Made by a program: the position numbers and the translations under genes | Notes under the pieces: generated by a model | What the model was told of the DNA's origin: nothing | Seen by the model: the letters and a program-made list of their open reading frames with translations, nothing else | Databases searched by the model: none | Assembly: GCA_009617715.1 (NCBI GenBank) | Contig: VTFK01000065.1 | Coordinates: 310,001-374,000 of the forward strand | DNA: 64,000 nucleotides | Reading direction: 5' to 3' | DNA from: Plectrocnemia conspersa | Taxonomy: Eukaryota; Arthropoda; Insecta; Trichoptera; Polycentropodidae | Part shown: positions 53,601 through 64,000 of the stretch, in pieces | Position numbering within the stretch: the stretch's first letter is position 1 | Layout of the letters: every line of letters starts with the position of its first letter

Positions 53601-54039
53601 TTTTGTGATAAATTACTTATTTTAATTTTTAAGACATTCTTACGAATTCTTTTTGTTTTACTAATGTTAGATGAAAATCTCATAGAGGATATGCTTAATT
53701 AAAAGTAAAAAAGTAATACTATTTAATATATTTTTATTTAAATTCATGAAGCCAGAAGAACATGTAAAATTAAGATTATGTAGACAGTTTTTTTCTCTTT
53801 GATCGCAGAATTCTTCATTCTTTAGTGTATTCAATAACAGAATGGTCTGATTAGTTTTAGGCACTGTTATTTAAACAGTGTTTAAGTCACATAACATAAT
53901 CATTTCGGAACTTTTTACTTAATAGATACTTAATTTGTCACATATATCTGTAAATAACAATAGGCGACCATCAGCCAGATTTAATCTAAAACTTTTTTCG
54001 AAATTAAAGCAATAACCGCAATGAAACAAATGTCACATA
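50636..54039. other. Intergenic AT-rich DNA
   Basis: Nothing recognised. A modestly GC-richer patch at 52570-53110 carries short frames on both strands without similarity to known proteins. Confidence 0.35.
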
Positions 54040-54044
54040 ATATG

Positions 54045-54105
54045 CGTTAAAAGCACAATAAACAAAAGTTGCATTTTTTAAAATAAGTTTATTGCGCTCT
54101 TAACG
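54045..54105. repeat. Imperfect 19-bp inverted repeat
   Basis: CGTTAAAAGCACAATAAAC and GTTTATTGCGCTCTTAACG match at 17 of 19 positions when one is reverse complemented, with a 23-base spacer. Confidence 0.7.
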
Positions 54106-54178
54106 ACAAGTGCATGTCGTGCGTAGCAAAAATATAAGAAATCTTACTTATTCCAACCAATCGTATGCGCAGATGCTT

Positions 54179-54228
54179 TAAAGCGCATATACCTAACTTT
54201 CATTAACAAAATTTGTATATGCGCTTTA
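54179..54228. repeat. Perfect 14-bp inverted repeat
   Basis: TAAAGCGCATATAC and GTATATGCGCTTTA are exact reverse complements with a 22-base spacer. Confidence 0.8.
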
Positions 54229-54899
54229 TGCGAAAGATTGAGAAAGCAGCCGCTTCCTTCTTTTCATCAACCATGGACCAGTTATGGCGTCCGTAATCCA
54301 TGTTTAAGAGTTCAACCCGATCTTCAGAGACGACTGGATTTTTCAGATGGATACAAGAACCTAAAAGATGGATACACACTGTAGGTGAATTTAAAACATA
54401 TACCCAAATAACTATTTATTTTCTAGAAAATGAACAACCTGCTACTTATGTATGTCAGACATAGCTAATTATTTTTATATCTTAAAAGTGCATTTCTTTG
54501 CATCGAAATTATTAAAGTTATATGGTGTAGAAGCGCAGATGTACTGATTGTGATACGATAGATTAAGATTCCAAATTTTCTAGATTTTTAATTTCTCTTA
54601 AAAAATACATTGTATATTTTTTTTTATTTATCAAAAAAGTCTTTGCTTATTATATATTATCTTAAAATATAAAAAAAATATCCAAATAAGGTGTTGGGTA
54701 GTCTGATTCGTAAATGTTATTTTTAACCCAAAATTTTCTTATCGTTAAGTAATTATACTATAATTTTCATAGATAAACAAAATCTTTTTGTTTGTTTGTA
54801 AATCAAGGGACACATATTAATATTTTTAAAACTTGTGCACTAAAAACTAACATATTTTTAGCGTACTAGATCATACTTATGACTTAAAATATAATATAA

Positions 54900-55610
54900 A
54901 GCATCCATCCATAAATAGTCTGCATTAAAGCGACTTCACCACGTTAAACCTCGATGTACAAAATCATAAATTTATTGTTCTCCGTTAATGTTTGGTGTAT
55001 AAAACGTCGAAATCAGAAGCAAGCGAGAGAGACGGAGGTGCTAAGTTGAACCATTCACGATTGAAAGAACTTTGGTTAATCCGCCGCCATCTTTCACGGG
55101 GTCGGGAAAAGGCTGCAAAACCAGTCCGAGAACAGTTCCCACGCCGCGCAGAGAGAGAAATATAAGCCGCGGTTTAAATTTAAAGGGAAAGTTTGCGTTC
55201 ACAAATTTGCCATCGCTTGAGAGTTTGCCAAGTTTCAATCCCTTCGAGATATATAGGCTGAAATAATGTATGGCGAGCGGTTGAAAAAGTTCTGACTGCC
55301 GTTTTGTCTCTACGTCAGGGCTGCTGGATGGATGATAGGGGTTGTGCGCCGGGCTAAGGGTGAAAGGAAAAAATGAGCACTCCTGGGGATGAGTTCTAAC
55401 GAGGACAGACGTTTGGCGATTTTTCAAACCGAGCCTGGCGGCATTGTGTTCGTCGACGTAAAAAAAGATTGTCGATACGGAATTCAAAAATTGTTCAACA
55501 GCCATAAATCTGCAGGGGGAGAAAAATGGTCCAATTCATTATTTTATCTCATTTTCGCGCATCGCTTTCAGATTTATCAAAATGCGGAACTTTTTACGCA
55601 ATATCATTAG
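54900..55610. other. GC-rich island with the longest open frame of the window (unassigned)
   Basis: The minus-strand frame 55041-55505 is 154 codons, and plus-strand frames of 64 and 73 codons overlap it. No domain, signal peptide or repeated motif is recognised. The composition and the open frames on both strands suggest non-coding GC-rich DNA, though a single-exon gene or an exon of another gene cannot be excluded. Confidence 0.3.
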
Positions 55611-56078
55611 TAGGAATGCATACTAAAAAAATTCAATTAGTATGCGCTTGATGCAAATGACAATAATTGCAATAGTTGAATGAGTTTATCGTAAAACTAT
55701 TAAAGCCAAATAATAATTAGTTTTAAATATTACTTGAAATACATATTAATTCCCATTGTTATATACCTATCTAAATTAAATCAGTACGTACGTAGTTTTT
55801 TTTTTATTTATTCATATCGATAATGGGTCTACAAAACCTAACAGGCCTCCTTCAATGTGGACTGCAAATACATTTTATCATTTTAAAATATTATTATTTA
55901 GTTGTAACGTATATTTATCCCGTTATTTTGGGTCTTTATTAAATTTTATATGTAGAATACTTTAACAGACTTTCATCCTACCAGTATTGAAAGGATTCCA
56001 CTCTATTTTTTTTTAGATATATATTTATATATTATTTATTATAGATATATCCTAAAACTTTTTTTGTTGAAAATTGAT

Positions 56079-56387
56079 TTAAATTAAATCTTTGTAGCTT
56101 CTGCAAATATCTAAACAAATATAAATGGCTAATATCAAGACTAAAGAATAGTATTCAGGGATTAGGTATTCATGAATCCCGCGATTAGTAAATAATTTAC
56201 CGACAACTACAGGTTGTACAAATTTTATATGTTCGATAAAATGTTCCTGTTTAAATCTCCGAAACCACTTTTTACCTGTTGCGTCATCTACAATATTAAA
56301 TAAATATATATTACAACTTTGCGACGTGCTTTTGAACAATATGTTTAAAAATATTATTATATCTCGCTTCCGCTTCCGGACGCGCAT
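56079..56387 (-). pseudogene. Possible pogo/Tigger-type DNA-binding domain remnant
   Basis: The 102-residue minus-strand frame contains FNIVDDATGKKWFRRFKQEH, then IKFVQPVVVGKL and NRGIHEYL. The order and spacing resemble the CENP-B-type helix-turn-helix of pogo transposases (GKKWF-x-x-F, then a QPE-like and an FN-like segment), but the usual PEATS and GFN residues are lost. There is no catalytic domain next to it, and the N-terminal part is unrecognised. It could be chance similarity. Confidence 0.35.
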
Positions 56388-57719
56388 AACTTAAAATGAA
56401 ACATTATATGCTCAATTTTCAGCTTTTTAAATCGTATCGCTTTGTATGAACGGTGTATAATACACGTAAACAAAGGAAATATATTTAATTTGAATTATTA
56501 AAAATAAAAATAGAATTGGCACGATGATTTTCAAGTCTTCGCTAATGTATTCTTTTGTTGTCAACCAATGAAAAATAAGCATTCAAATAAAAAAACATGA
56601 TGGCTGACAGTAACGTAGCAACAGTTTCAAATAATTATTATTTATTAGTAAAATTTTGTTACGCGACAGTAATTTTCATTATTTCGTCATGTGCGTTGTT
56701 CGATTCGACTGAATATAAATAATCGGATTCCAAATTAACTAAGTGTGTCATAACTATGAAAATTAAATATATACATAGTGTGTGTGAGGATTAAAAGAAT
56801 ACATTATTAAACTATTTATATAAACAATCATAAAATAATCTTTGTGTTTGTGTTGTGTTGATCTTCAAATTTTTTGTTCCGAGGCCGAAACGTGAGTTTT
56901 TCCTTTTACATACTTAAACATTATCATTGCTTCCGATTAAATGCACATATATGTTAGATTGGACTGAATTTAATTACTTGAATTGCAAATAAACCAGGTA
57001 CATTTTAAGCGTGAACATGTAATATATATGTACTTAGTACGTATGCAGATTGAGGTTAACGTAGATTTAACCATAAATATGCAAATAAAACGTATTTTTT
57101 TATTTATCTATATTTGGGGATACTTTCGCGTTACAATGATTGTGATGCAGTCGGTTATTTAGATGGAGAAGTTTAGTTCCATTTTTGAGAATCTTATTGT
57201 TCGCTCATGGTTTCTAAAATATAAACAATAATCAAAATCGAAACACAATACTGACACAGAAAACTGACAATGATATGATTAAATAATTTGGCGAGGATGT
57301 AAATATTTAAAGTTTGAAATTCATTTTATATTTGTCCTAAAACGTCGGTCATGGGCTCTCAACTTTTTGATTTCTACCTTTTTTTGCCATAGAGTGAAAA
57401 TTTCCGAAAAATTCCACCTAATCTGTCAGACAGTAATCTACATAAACAATCCGTTGTACAGAACAATTATTTTATATATTGCTTATATAAATTGTCCTTA
57501 TTTTTATTTAAACAGAACCGATACGAAAAAGCCTAGATAATATAATCAACCTCGTTTATTTACTATCTCTCTGCTAAAACTAAAACTTGCATAGATCATT
57601 TTTCTTTTAACATGCGCATAACTAATGTACGTTTTATGAAGAATAAAATAGTATCACAAAATTATTTATATACGAACAAAGAACTTGTTATTAATTTATT
57701 AGTACCGTTGTGACGTCAT

Positions 57720-58560
57720 GAAAAGTTATATTTCCCCTTCCTGGAATTTCAATTCATTACTTAACGAACATAACGCCTTATGAACTTATCTTTCCAAGCA
57801 TTTGTAAAATTGCTGAAATTCATCTGATAAAATATCTCAATATGGATTTTGCAATTTCGATTAGTTATCGTCCAATCAGTTTCTTATGCAAAGTGGAAGC
57901 TATGTTGTTTGACTTAATAATGAACAATCGATACCGCGAAAAGTTTCTCTATATCTTGTATACGAACGATATCGCAAAAAATAAAAATACGCGTTTATCA
58001 ATTTACGCTCAAAATACAGCTATTTTAATAAGTACGCAAAAATAAAAAAATCTTTTAATATTTTTAGTTAATATTTAGAAAAGTGAAAAATCAAAATTAA
58101 TTTATTAAAAAGGAGCAATTATTTTTATGAAATGTAGACAAACTCTTTCACCTCCTCTTCAAAATGAACGGGACAGTAACGTAAAATGGAAACAAGCGTT
58201 AAATACTTGAATTTACACCTTTACAGTAAGCTTAGATTTAATAAACATATTTTAAAACTTTGGTCTAAGGTGCTTGCCGACATTGTGACTCTTATACCAA
58301 TACTTATTAAAAAGAGTGCGTTAGTTTTTTTTTTAAAATTCATTACCAATAAATCAGATCATTTTTAACATATGTCTGCCTGGTGTGGGTAACAGCAGTA
58401 ATGCAAAAATTTTCTAAATTGCAATTCATTCAAAATAAAGCTATAAGAAATATATCTTATACACCATTTTATACTAATCATTCAAATACAAACAATTAAA
58501 GAACACTGTTATTTTCATACCTGAAAATATTATAAAATATTTCGCGAATAAAAATAAGTA
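57720..58560 (+). mobile_element. Jockey-like LINE reverse transcriptase remnant with internal deletion
   Basis: The plus strand encodes SYRPISFLCKVEAMLFDLI (RT motif after the fingers), then jumps directly to LYTNDIAKNKNTRLSIYAQN with TAILIS, the palm region where YADD has become YAQN. The segment between, including motif A, is deleted. After a gap, 58205-58440 reads VKYLNLHLYSKLRFNKHILK and KKSAL, and another frame gives LQFIQNKAIRNISYTPFYTN. Similar to the RT C-terminus of the 2.5-3.2 kb LINE. Dead. Confidence 0.8.
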
Positions 58561-60544
58561 ACATTGAATTTCTTATATATATTTATTTGAACTTGCAGCC
58601 TATTTGTTTAAAAGGATTACTGACGTGTTGTCAATATGTAAAACGCTTTATGTAGTTCACATACCCAATGAGTTTACCAACCACTGGATCTAGAATATAT
58701 CTATGTGTAACTATATGACACTAGTTTATTCTCTCTAGTACCTTTTAGTTAATTAAATATTGCGTTAATTCTTCAATATTACTACAAAACTAGTTTATGA
58801 GTATATATAAAATTGTATGGTTATAATTAGCTAGATTTTATGAAATTATCAGATGATCAGTATATGAATAAAAATAGTGTGATAATTAAAAAAATCTTTA
58901 TACATGTTACTGTTACAAAAGTAATTTAGTTTAATAACTAATTCGTTTCTCATTTCTCTATGATTTTTTTTATAAATAATATGTAATTTAAATTTTATTT
59001 ATAATTATTGTATATTAGGATATTTAACAAGTAATTACAAACCGAATATCATAGCGCCTTCATAATATGAATTGTTAAACATCAAAGACCTCATCTTGTC
59101 GATTGTATTTCTTCTTTACATTAAATTCCTTATCAATTAAAACTTTTATTAAAAAAAATTGATTAAGTTGTATTGTCCTATATAAAAATCAATAACGTTG
59201 TCCAATAATGATATTTTTTATTTCAGTTTCAGTTTATATTAATTTTTAATTTATTCGAATAGTAATTTAAATCAATATGTTTAATTATTTTATAATGAGG
59301 GAAATAAATTAATAACTAAAGTAATACATTATTATAATATAACATACATACACACAAAAGCCACTGATAACAAAATACATTCTAGAGCGTAAATTTTTAA
59401 AAAAGCGAATAAAAGATCAAAGATAATTTCTTCTTCGTCAATACTTAATTAGACTTTTTTCCGTGAGGGCACTTTACAAAAAATAGGGATGTAACAAAGC
59501 GCTTTTTTAAATATAAACTCTGTAGGGTGAACTTTTTTAAAAATAACTATCATTCTTTACCTTTCTCGGTACCGAGAAATTATCCGTGAATCTGGCCTTT
59601 CAATGACAGGTGGGTAGCAACGCGGAACGATGCTAAGAAAAATTGCCCTCTCGAGAGCTATTGGCTTCATGGTTCCGTCGTACCCCTAGGTAGTTATTTG
59701 TGTTTTTACTTAAAACAGCCCTTTATTTAAATTATAAAAAATATTAAATGTAATATATTTATTATAAATAGAATATCAGTATATAATATACGATAATGTA
59801 GTTATTATTAAACAGCAAGTAATTTTAAGATTATATTGTTATTGTTACTTTTACTTGAATATCATTTATTTTTGTCATAAATCGCAAGTAGAAAGTCAAC
59901 AAAAAATAAAAATGCAAAAGGATATTTTAACCAGAGAGAATAATCTGAGCACTGGGGTAATGAATTTACACTGGAAAATTTCCCTTCCCATAAATAATTT
60001 TAATTAACGACACAGAGTAATTTGAAATTAGACAAGTTTGAATTACACACGGCGTTTTGTCCGCGTATCTGGAATAGGCCCAAGCATAAATTTGACCTTT
60101 TTCATTTAATAATAATCGAGTTTAAACGAAGTGTAACAATTAGGACCTAAAGGAATTTGCACAGGTTACGCAATAACTTATAAAACAATTGATTTTTAGA
60201 ATTGTACAATTAATAGATGATTTATAATGTTATTTTAATTTACATTTTCTTAAAATATATTTTTTTAGTATATGTTAAATTTTAGATATTATTTATTTTA
60301 TATGTGTTGTACATCAATTTTTTTTTTTTAAATTGTCCTGATGATGAATTATAGGGCTATGAACCGTACATGTACACATTCTTAGTTGCTGATGAATGTT
60401 TGTGTTATGTATTCCAAAAGTGATCTTTTGTAGTATATTTAACTGCAACGTAAAGTCGTTACAGTTATTACAATAATTCAGTGCCATCTGGCCTTGCCGT
60501 TAAAGTATGAATAAAAACTTTAAAGTATAAACTATTTTTTTAAA

Positions 60545-61610
60545 GCAAGAATTGTTCGTTTTCTTCTCCTGAATTGGGTGTGAAAATGTCACTTTGATTG
60601 TCTTTGATCCGTTTTCTTTGCATATCCTTGAGTGGCGGAGCTAATAGGTTGAGACGTTTGATCGATTTTGTAACTTTTCAAAGCGAGTAATCTGTGCAAC
60701 CTTCTAAGTTTTGACTGATTCTGTTTTGATATTTTGGATTTCTTCATTAAGCATCCGAATAGCTTGATTCCACGCCGTTTTGTGGATTGGCGCTCGTATT
60801 CGTTGCCATTTTTTTTGAGCTCTTTTTTCTCTCGGATGAGGTTAATAATTTCGCGCAGGTAGTTAATACCGTGGAGTTTTCTTCTAATTACTGGGGAATT
60901 ATACTATATTACCTTATGTATGTCGTTGACCAGTTTACTTAGTTCGTTTTTAATTTTCTCCGAGGTTACGATTAGTATGTTTAGATCGATTTCATCTCAA
61001 AACTTTTCCAGTCTGTTCTCTTGTTAATTAAAAACGGATTTTGTATAATATTTTTTACAATGGGAATATGGTCAGAACTTAGTTCATTATTTACTTTTAT
61101 TTTAATGAAGTTGACTGATATGTTTTAGATAATAAAGAAGTCAATTAGGTCAAGCTTTTGTTGGGATCCGTTAATTGAAATTGAGCCTGTTGAAAGGACC
61201 TCACAGTTATTTAAACGGATAGCTTTAAGGAGTTCCGTGCCTTTGTTAGTAATCAGTTTTGAACTCTAGTAGATATGTTTTGCATTGAAATCTTCTCTGA
61301 GTATTAGCGGTTTCCAAGTTGTTTTATAATTTCTGAATACTCGTGTTCATTGCAATGGGGTATTTCTTTGTTTTGATAGCTAAGAATTTAAACATCTTAA
61401 TAATGGTAAATATTTTGATTTATTAGGATACCACTTTACCCCTTTGCATGATTACTGGGATGATAAGCATGATAGAATTTATATCCTTTTAATCTGCAAA
61501 TTGTTTCTCGTGTGGCATGTGTTTCAGATAAAAGACAAATATTGCTTATTGCTAAGACTCTCTGAAGCTCATGAGTTCTTCAAGGAAGTTTGTTCAGGCC
61601 ATTTTTATAC
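60545..61610 (-). mobile_element. Jockey-like LINE apurinic endonuclease remnant
   Basis: The minus strand from 61610 gives, across frames, SNICLLSETHATRETICRLK with GYKFYHAYHP, then DFNAKHIY (damaged GDFNAKH motif), NKGTELLKAIRLNNCEVLST, LDLIDFFI and INNELSSDHIPIV in which SDH is the conserved endonuclease C-terminal motif. Downstream (60900-60600) are linker-like pieces such as IREKKELKKNGNEYER. This is the EN domain of a Jockey-type element. The RT that should follow is absent. Many frame breaks. Confidence 0.8.
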
Positions 61611-63129
61611 AGATACAGATATTTTAACTAGTGCTTACGGTCTTAAACCAATCGCGAATAAGTTAAAAAAAATCTTTAACAGCCGCCCAAGGCGTGCAAA
61701 GAAAAATAGTACTTTTTGTATTTACTATGTTTATAATTTTTAAACATGTTTTGTATCTTTGCCACAAACTGTATTTTATACGACTCTTTGTGAGCTTGAC
61801 AAAAAATTATTAGTATTATCACAGCGAGAGTTAGTAAACAATAAGGAATTGACGTCCACGTTGCATCTGTCACGGGCAGCTTTATTAATTCAGAACAGGG
61901 GCGACGCAAAGCTTAGAACCAGAAGAGGAGAAGAGGAGCTTACGTAAAGCTTTTGGAATGGAGTAATAACGCCGACATAAAAATGTCGCAAGAGTCACGC
62001 GGACAAAACAAAAAGGCATCCGTTGCCGGCACGTTTCGTACCCCTGCCCTGTTTCGGACGTTTGCTGCGTCCGCTCTCGTGTACGGAAGACGTCAAATTA
62101 TAGAGCCCGCAGATGCCTTATTCAGTGGATTCGAACTATTTTTCCTGTTCGCTTACCCAGCGCCGATCTCGTTGTCTGTCGTCTCGAATGACTACCTGTG
62201 ACCATTATTATCCGTGTGCATCTGAAAAGCGCTTAAAAATTCGAGAGCAACCCATTGTAGAGCGGTCCTGTTTGCAACGATTGCAGATAGTCGGGTTTTT
62301 AATAGCTGAATTTATATATCGTTTCAATTTTATAAATATTATACATATATAACAAAGGTGCATAAAAAAATAATAATAACAAACTTATGGAGCAGACTCT
62401 TATTTTTGTATTTATATTTTATGTAATATTACATTTAATTAAACTAACTTGTAACGATAAATATATGATTTGATTTAATCTATAACATATTAATTTTTTA
62501 ATATTTCTTTACAAAATTTACTTGCTTTATAATTTTGATTATTTATCAGCTAATTTTATAATACAATAGTACAAAAAATAAAATTGTAGCTTATAGCAGA
62601 AATGTATAAAAGTAATATTTATTAAAAACTTTGCTTAATATTTTATTTAAAAGGAATATTTTATGGATGCTATAATATAAGCTCAAACATCTTTTTATAA
62701 CTTTTTTCACATAGTTACTAGTTAATTAAAGCGCCCACATGTTTAATTTTAAATGTGTGTATGTACATATATATCTGCAATTGAACTAACTAATATAATT
62801 TCTATATATTGTAACTCTCGTTGTATTGTTTTATTTTCATATGTAAATAATTATTGCATCATAGTTAAAAAGTGTTTTACCAGTAAAGATATATTATATT
62901 TTACTGGCACTTCAGCAAAGCCATATCAGAAAAAATTTTCATCGGTAGATATATATTTCTACTAGTAAAGATATATTTTGGTTATGCTACTCTAAGCTGT
63001 CATTTGATATACGTGAAACGGATAAAAAAAATGACAAGTTTTGAACGCTACGTGTTAAATCCTGTACGCCACCACCGAATCTCGTTTTTGAATTTTAAAT
63101 TGAGGTTGCTACATTTTAACGTGTCTAGT
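61611..63129. other. Intergenic, with GC-rich island at 61780-62310
   Basis: The island has overlapping plus-strand frames of 62-82 codons and no recognised protein. 62878-62907 can fold through CCAGTAAA and TTTTACTGG. The remainder is AT-rich. Confidence 0.3.
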
Positions 63130-64000
63130 TAGATAAATTATATTTATATTAGATTGTACCATATGATATTGCCAAATTTATAGGTGACATTAAAAATACG
63201 ATTTTTTAACATTAAAAAAAATATTTAATCAAAATAATCTCCACTCACTTTTAAGTTATTATTCTATCGTGAAAACCAGTCAAAAATAATATTTTTTTTA
63301 AATCTTAAGTATTTTGACTCTATATAGTCTTCGAATCCCTTAATAACTTCCACCTAGGCACGGAACGTTTTATTCCTTAAATATAATTCCAAGTAAAAAT
63401 TTGTTGGCAAGAGATCAGGTGTATACGGAGGATGCGACAAAATTTCATAATTTGCTTAATTGAATTTCCTAATGATGATTTTTTTATGTATACGGTCGAG
63501 CGTTGTTGTGCAGTATAATTGGTCCATATTTGTTTATAAAAATTGGCTGTTTTTTTTTTTTAATATTTTGTTTATATTATGAATTTTACGACAATATGAA
63601 ATAGCAGTTATTGATTTGCCTAGCTTAAAAAAATTAATAACGAACCACTCCTTTAGCGGTCCACCAAACAGTGACCATTATCTTCTTTTGGTGCAATGTT
63701 GGCTTAACTTGAAGCATTCAACCATTATCCAGATCGTTTTCCGTTATTATACAGAATTCACTTCTATAAAGTCGTTTCAAAAATTTTTTTTGTTTAAAAT
63801 CATTAACGAAGAACGTTCCTTCAAGTCTGTAAGTTTCTGACCGTTTATCTATTCGTGCGGTACCCTCTTGGTTAGCTTCTTTGACCTTTGAGGTAGTGAG
63901 AAACAGTTATTACACTAATTCATAGATCACATGCAAGAGCGAGAATTTTCGGATGTAAATTAGCTTCCACCATCGTCTTCAATTTTTCTTGGTTTATAAC
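63130..64000 (-). mobile_element. mariner transposon remnant, running off the right edge
   Basis: Minus-strand fragments follow the order of a mariner transposase: TMVEANLHPKILAL and VITVSHYLK (N-terminal helix-turn-helix), LHQKKIMVTVWWTAKGVVRY, GPIILHNNARPYT, PPYTPDLLPTNFYLE, and EVIKGFEDYIESK with a final SGDYFD. The second and third catalytic Asp positions are both Asn here (HNNARP and PTNFY), besides several frameshifts and stops. The 5' end lies beyond the window. Terminal repeats not identified. Confidence 0.85.

Larger units (their letters stand above)
54040..54340 (-). repeat. Dispersed short repeat family, copy 4, with two hairpins
   Basis: The right part 54235-54340 contains, on the plus strand, GAGAAAGCAGCCGCTTCC, CATGGACCAGTTATGG and GTTCAACCCGATCTTCAGAG, aligning with 39604-39695. 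The left part holds two inverted repeats (54045-54105 and 54179-54228). The start at about 54040 also resembles 39135-39160. No protein is recognised. Confidence 0.55.

Noticed and set aside
61953..62201. 82-codon frame in a GC-rich island
   Set aside because: Overlaps another plus-strand frame and matches no protein; treated as island composition.
1..64000. Search for CRISPR arrays, operons, phage or plasmid features
   Set aside because: The sequence is eukaryotic: spliced Ig exons, LINEs and mariner/Tc1 elements. No regularly spaced repeats or dense co-directional ORFs are present.

Overview
The window is AT-rich animal nuclear DNA, almost certainly from an insect. It contains spliced exons with GT-AG introns, a Dpr-family gene (two immunoglobulin domains, an arthropod cell-surface family), and decayed Jockey-like LINE, mariner, Tc1 and hAT-like elements. 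There are no operons, dense ORFs, CRISPR arrays or other prokaryotic features. The order within insects cannot be fixed from the sequence. 

The only convincing host gene is a plus-strand dpr-like gene. Six coding exons lie between 16849 and 25721, and the last holds the stop codon. Exons 1-3 encode Ig domain 1, exons 4-5 encode Ig domain 2, and exon 6 encodes a Ser-rich linker and a hydrophobic C-terminal tail that looks like a GPI-anchor signal. The start codon and signal peptide are not found and must lie further upstream. Most of 1-16848 is therefore probably 5' intron or upstream flank. 25722 to about 26.1 kb is 3' UTR, and the rest of the window looks intergenic. 

Layout: 2461-3258 is a 5'-truncated LINE with poly-A tail and target-site duplication. 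3309-4615 is a non-autonomous hAT-like element with terminal inverted repeats and an 8-bp duplication. 5461-5550 is one copy of a short repeat family. 11640-12270 is a decayed LINE reverse transcriptase. 16849-25721 is the dpr-like gene with a 6.5 kb third intron. 26950-27245 is a mariner remnant, 28985-29475 a Tc1 remnant and 30223-31357 a second hAT-like element. 38569-38588 is a LINE 3' scrap. 39135-39700, 50550-50635 and 54040-54340 are further copies of the short repeat family. 42070-43640 is the best preserved LINE, and 44076-44117 is a perfect 19-bp hairpin. 44700-45690 is a different LINE 3' half, 56079-56387 a possible pogo/Tigger DNA-binding remnant, 57720-58560 a LINE reverse transcriptase remnant, 60545-61610 an isolated LINE endonuclease remnant, and 63130-64000 a mariner remnant running off the right edge. 

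Between these lie long AT-rich stretches broken by islands of 250-770 bp with clearly higher GC. The islands carry open frames on both strands but no recognisable protein. They are the best candidates for conserved non-coding or regulatory DNA of the dpr locus. All recognised mobile-element coding regions are broken, and no intact transposase or reverse transcriptase is present. I found no convincing new multi-gene system. The most unusual items are the perfect hairpin at 44.1 kb, the four-copy repeat family, and the hairpin pair at 54.04-54.23 kb.
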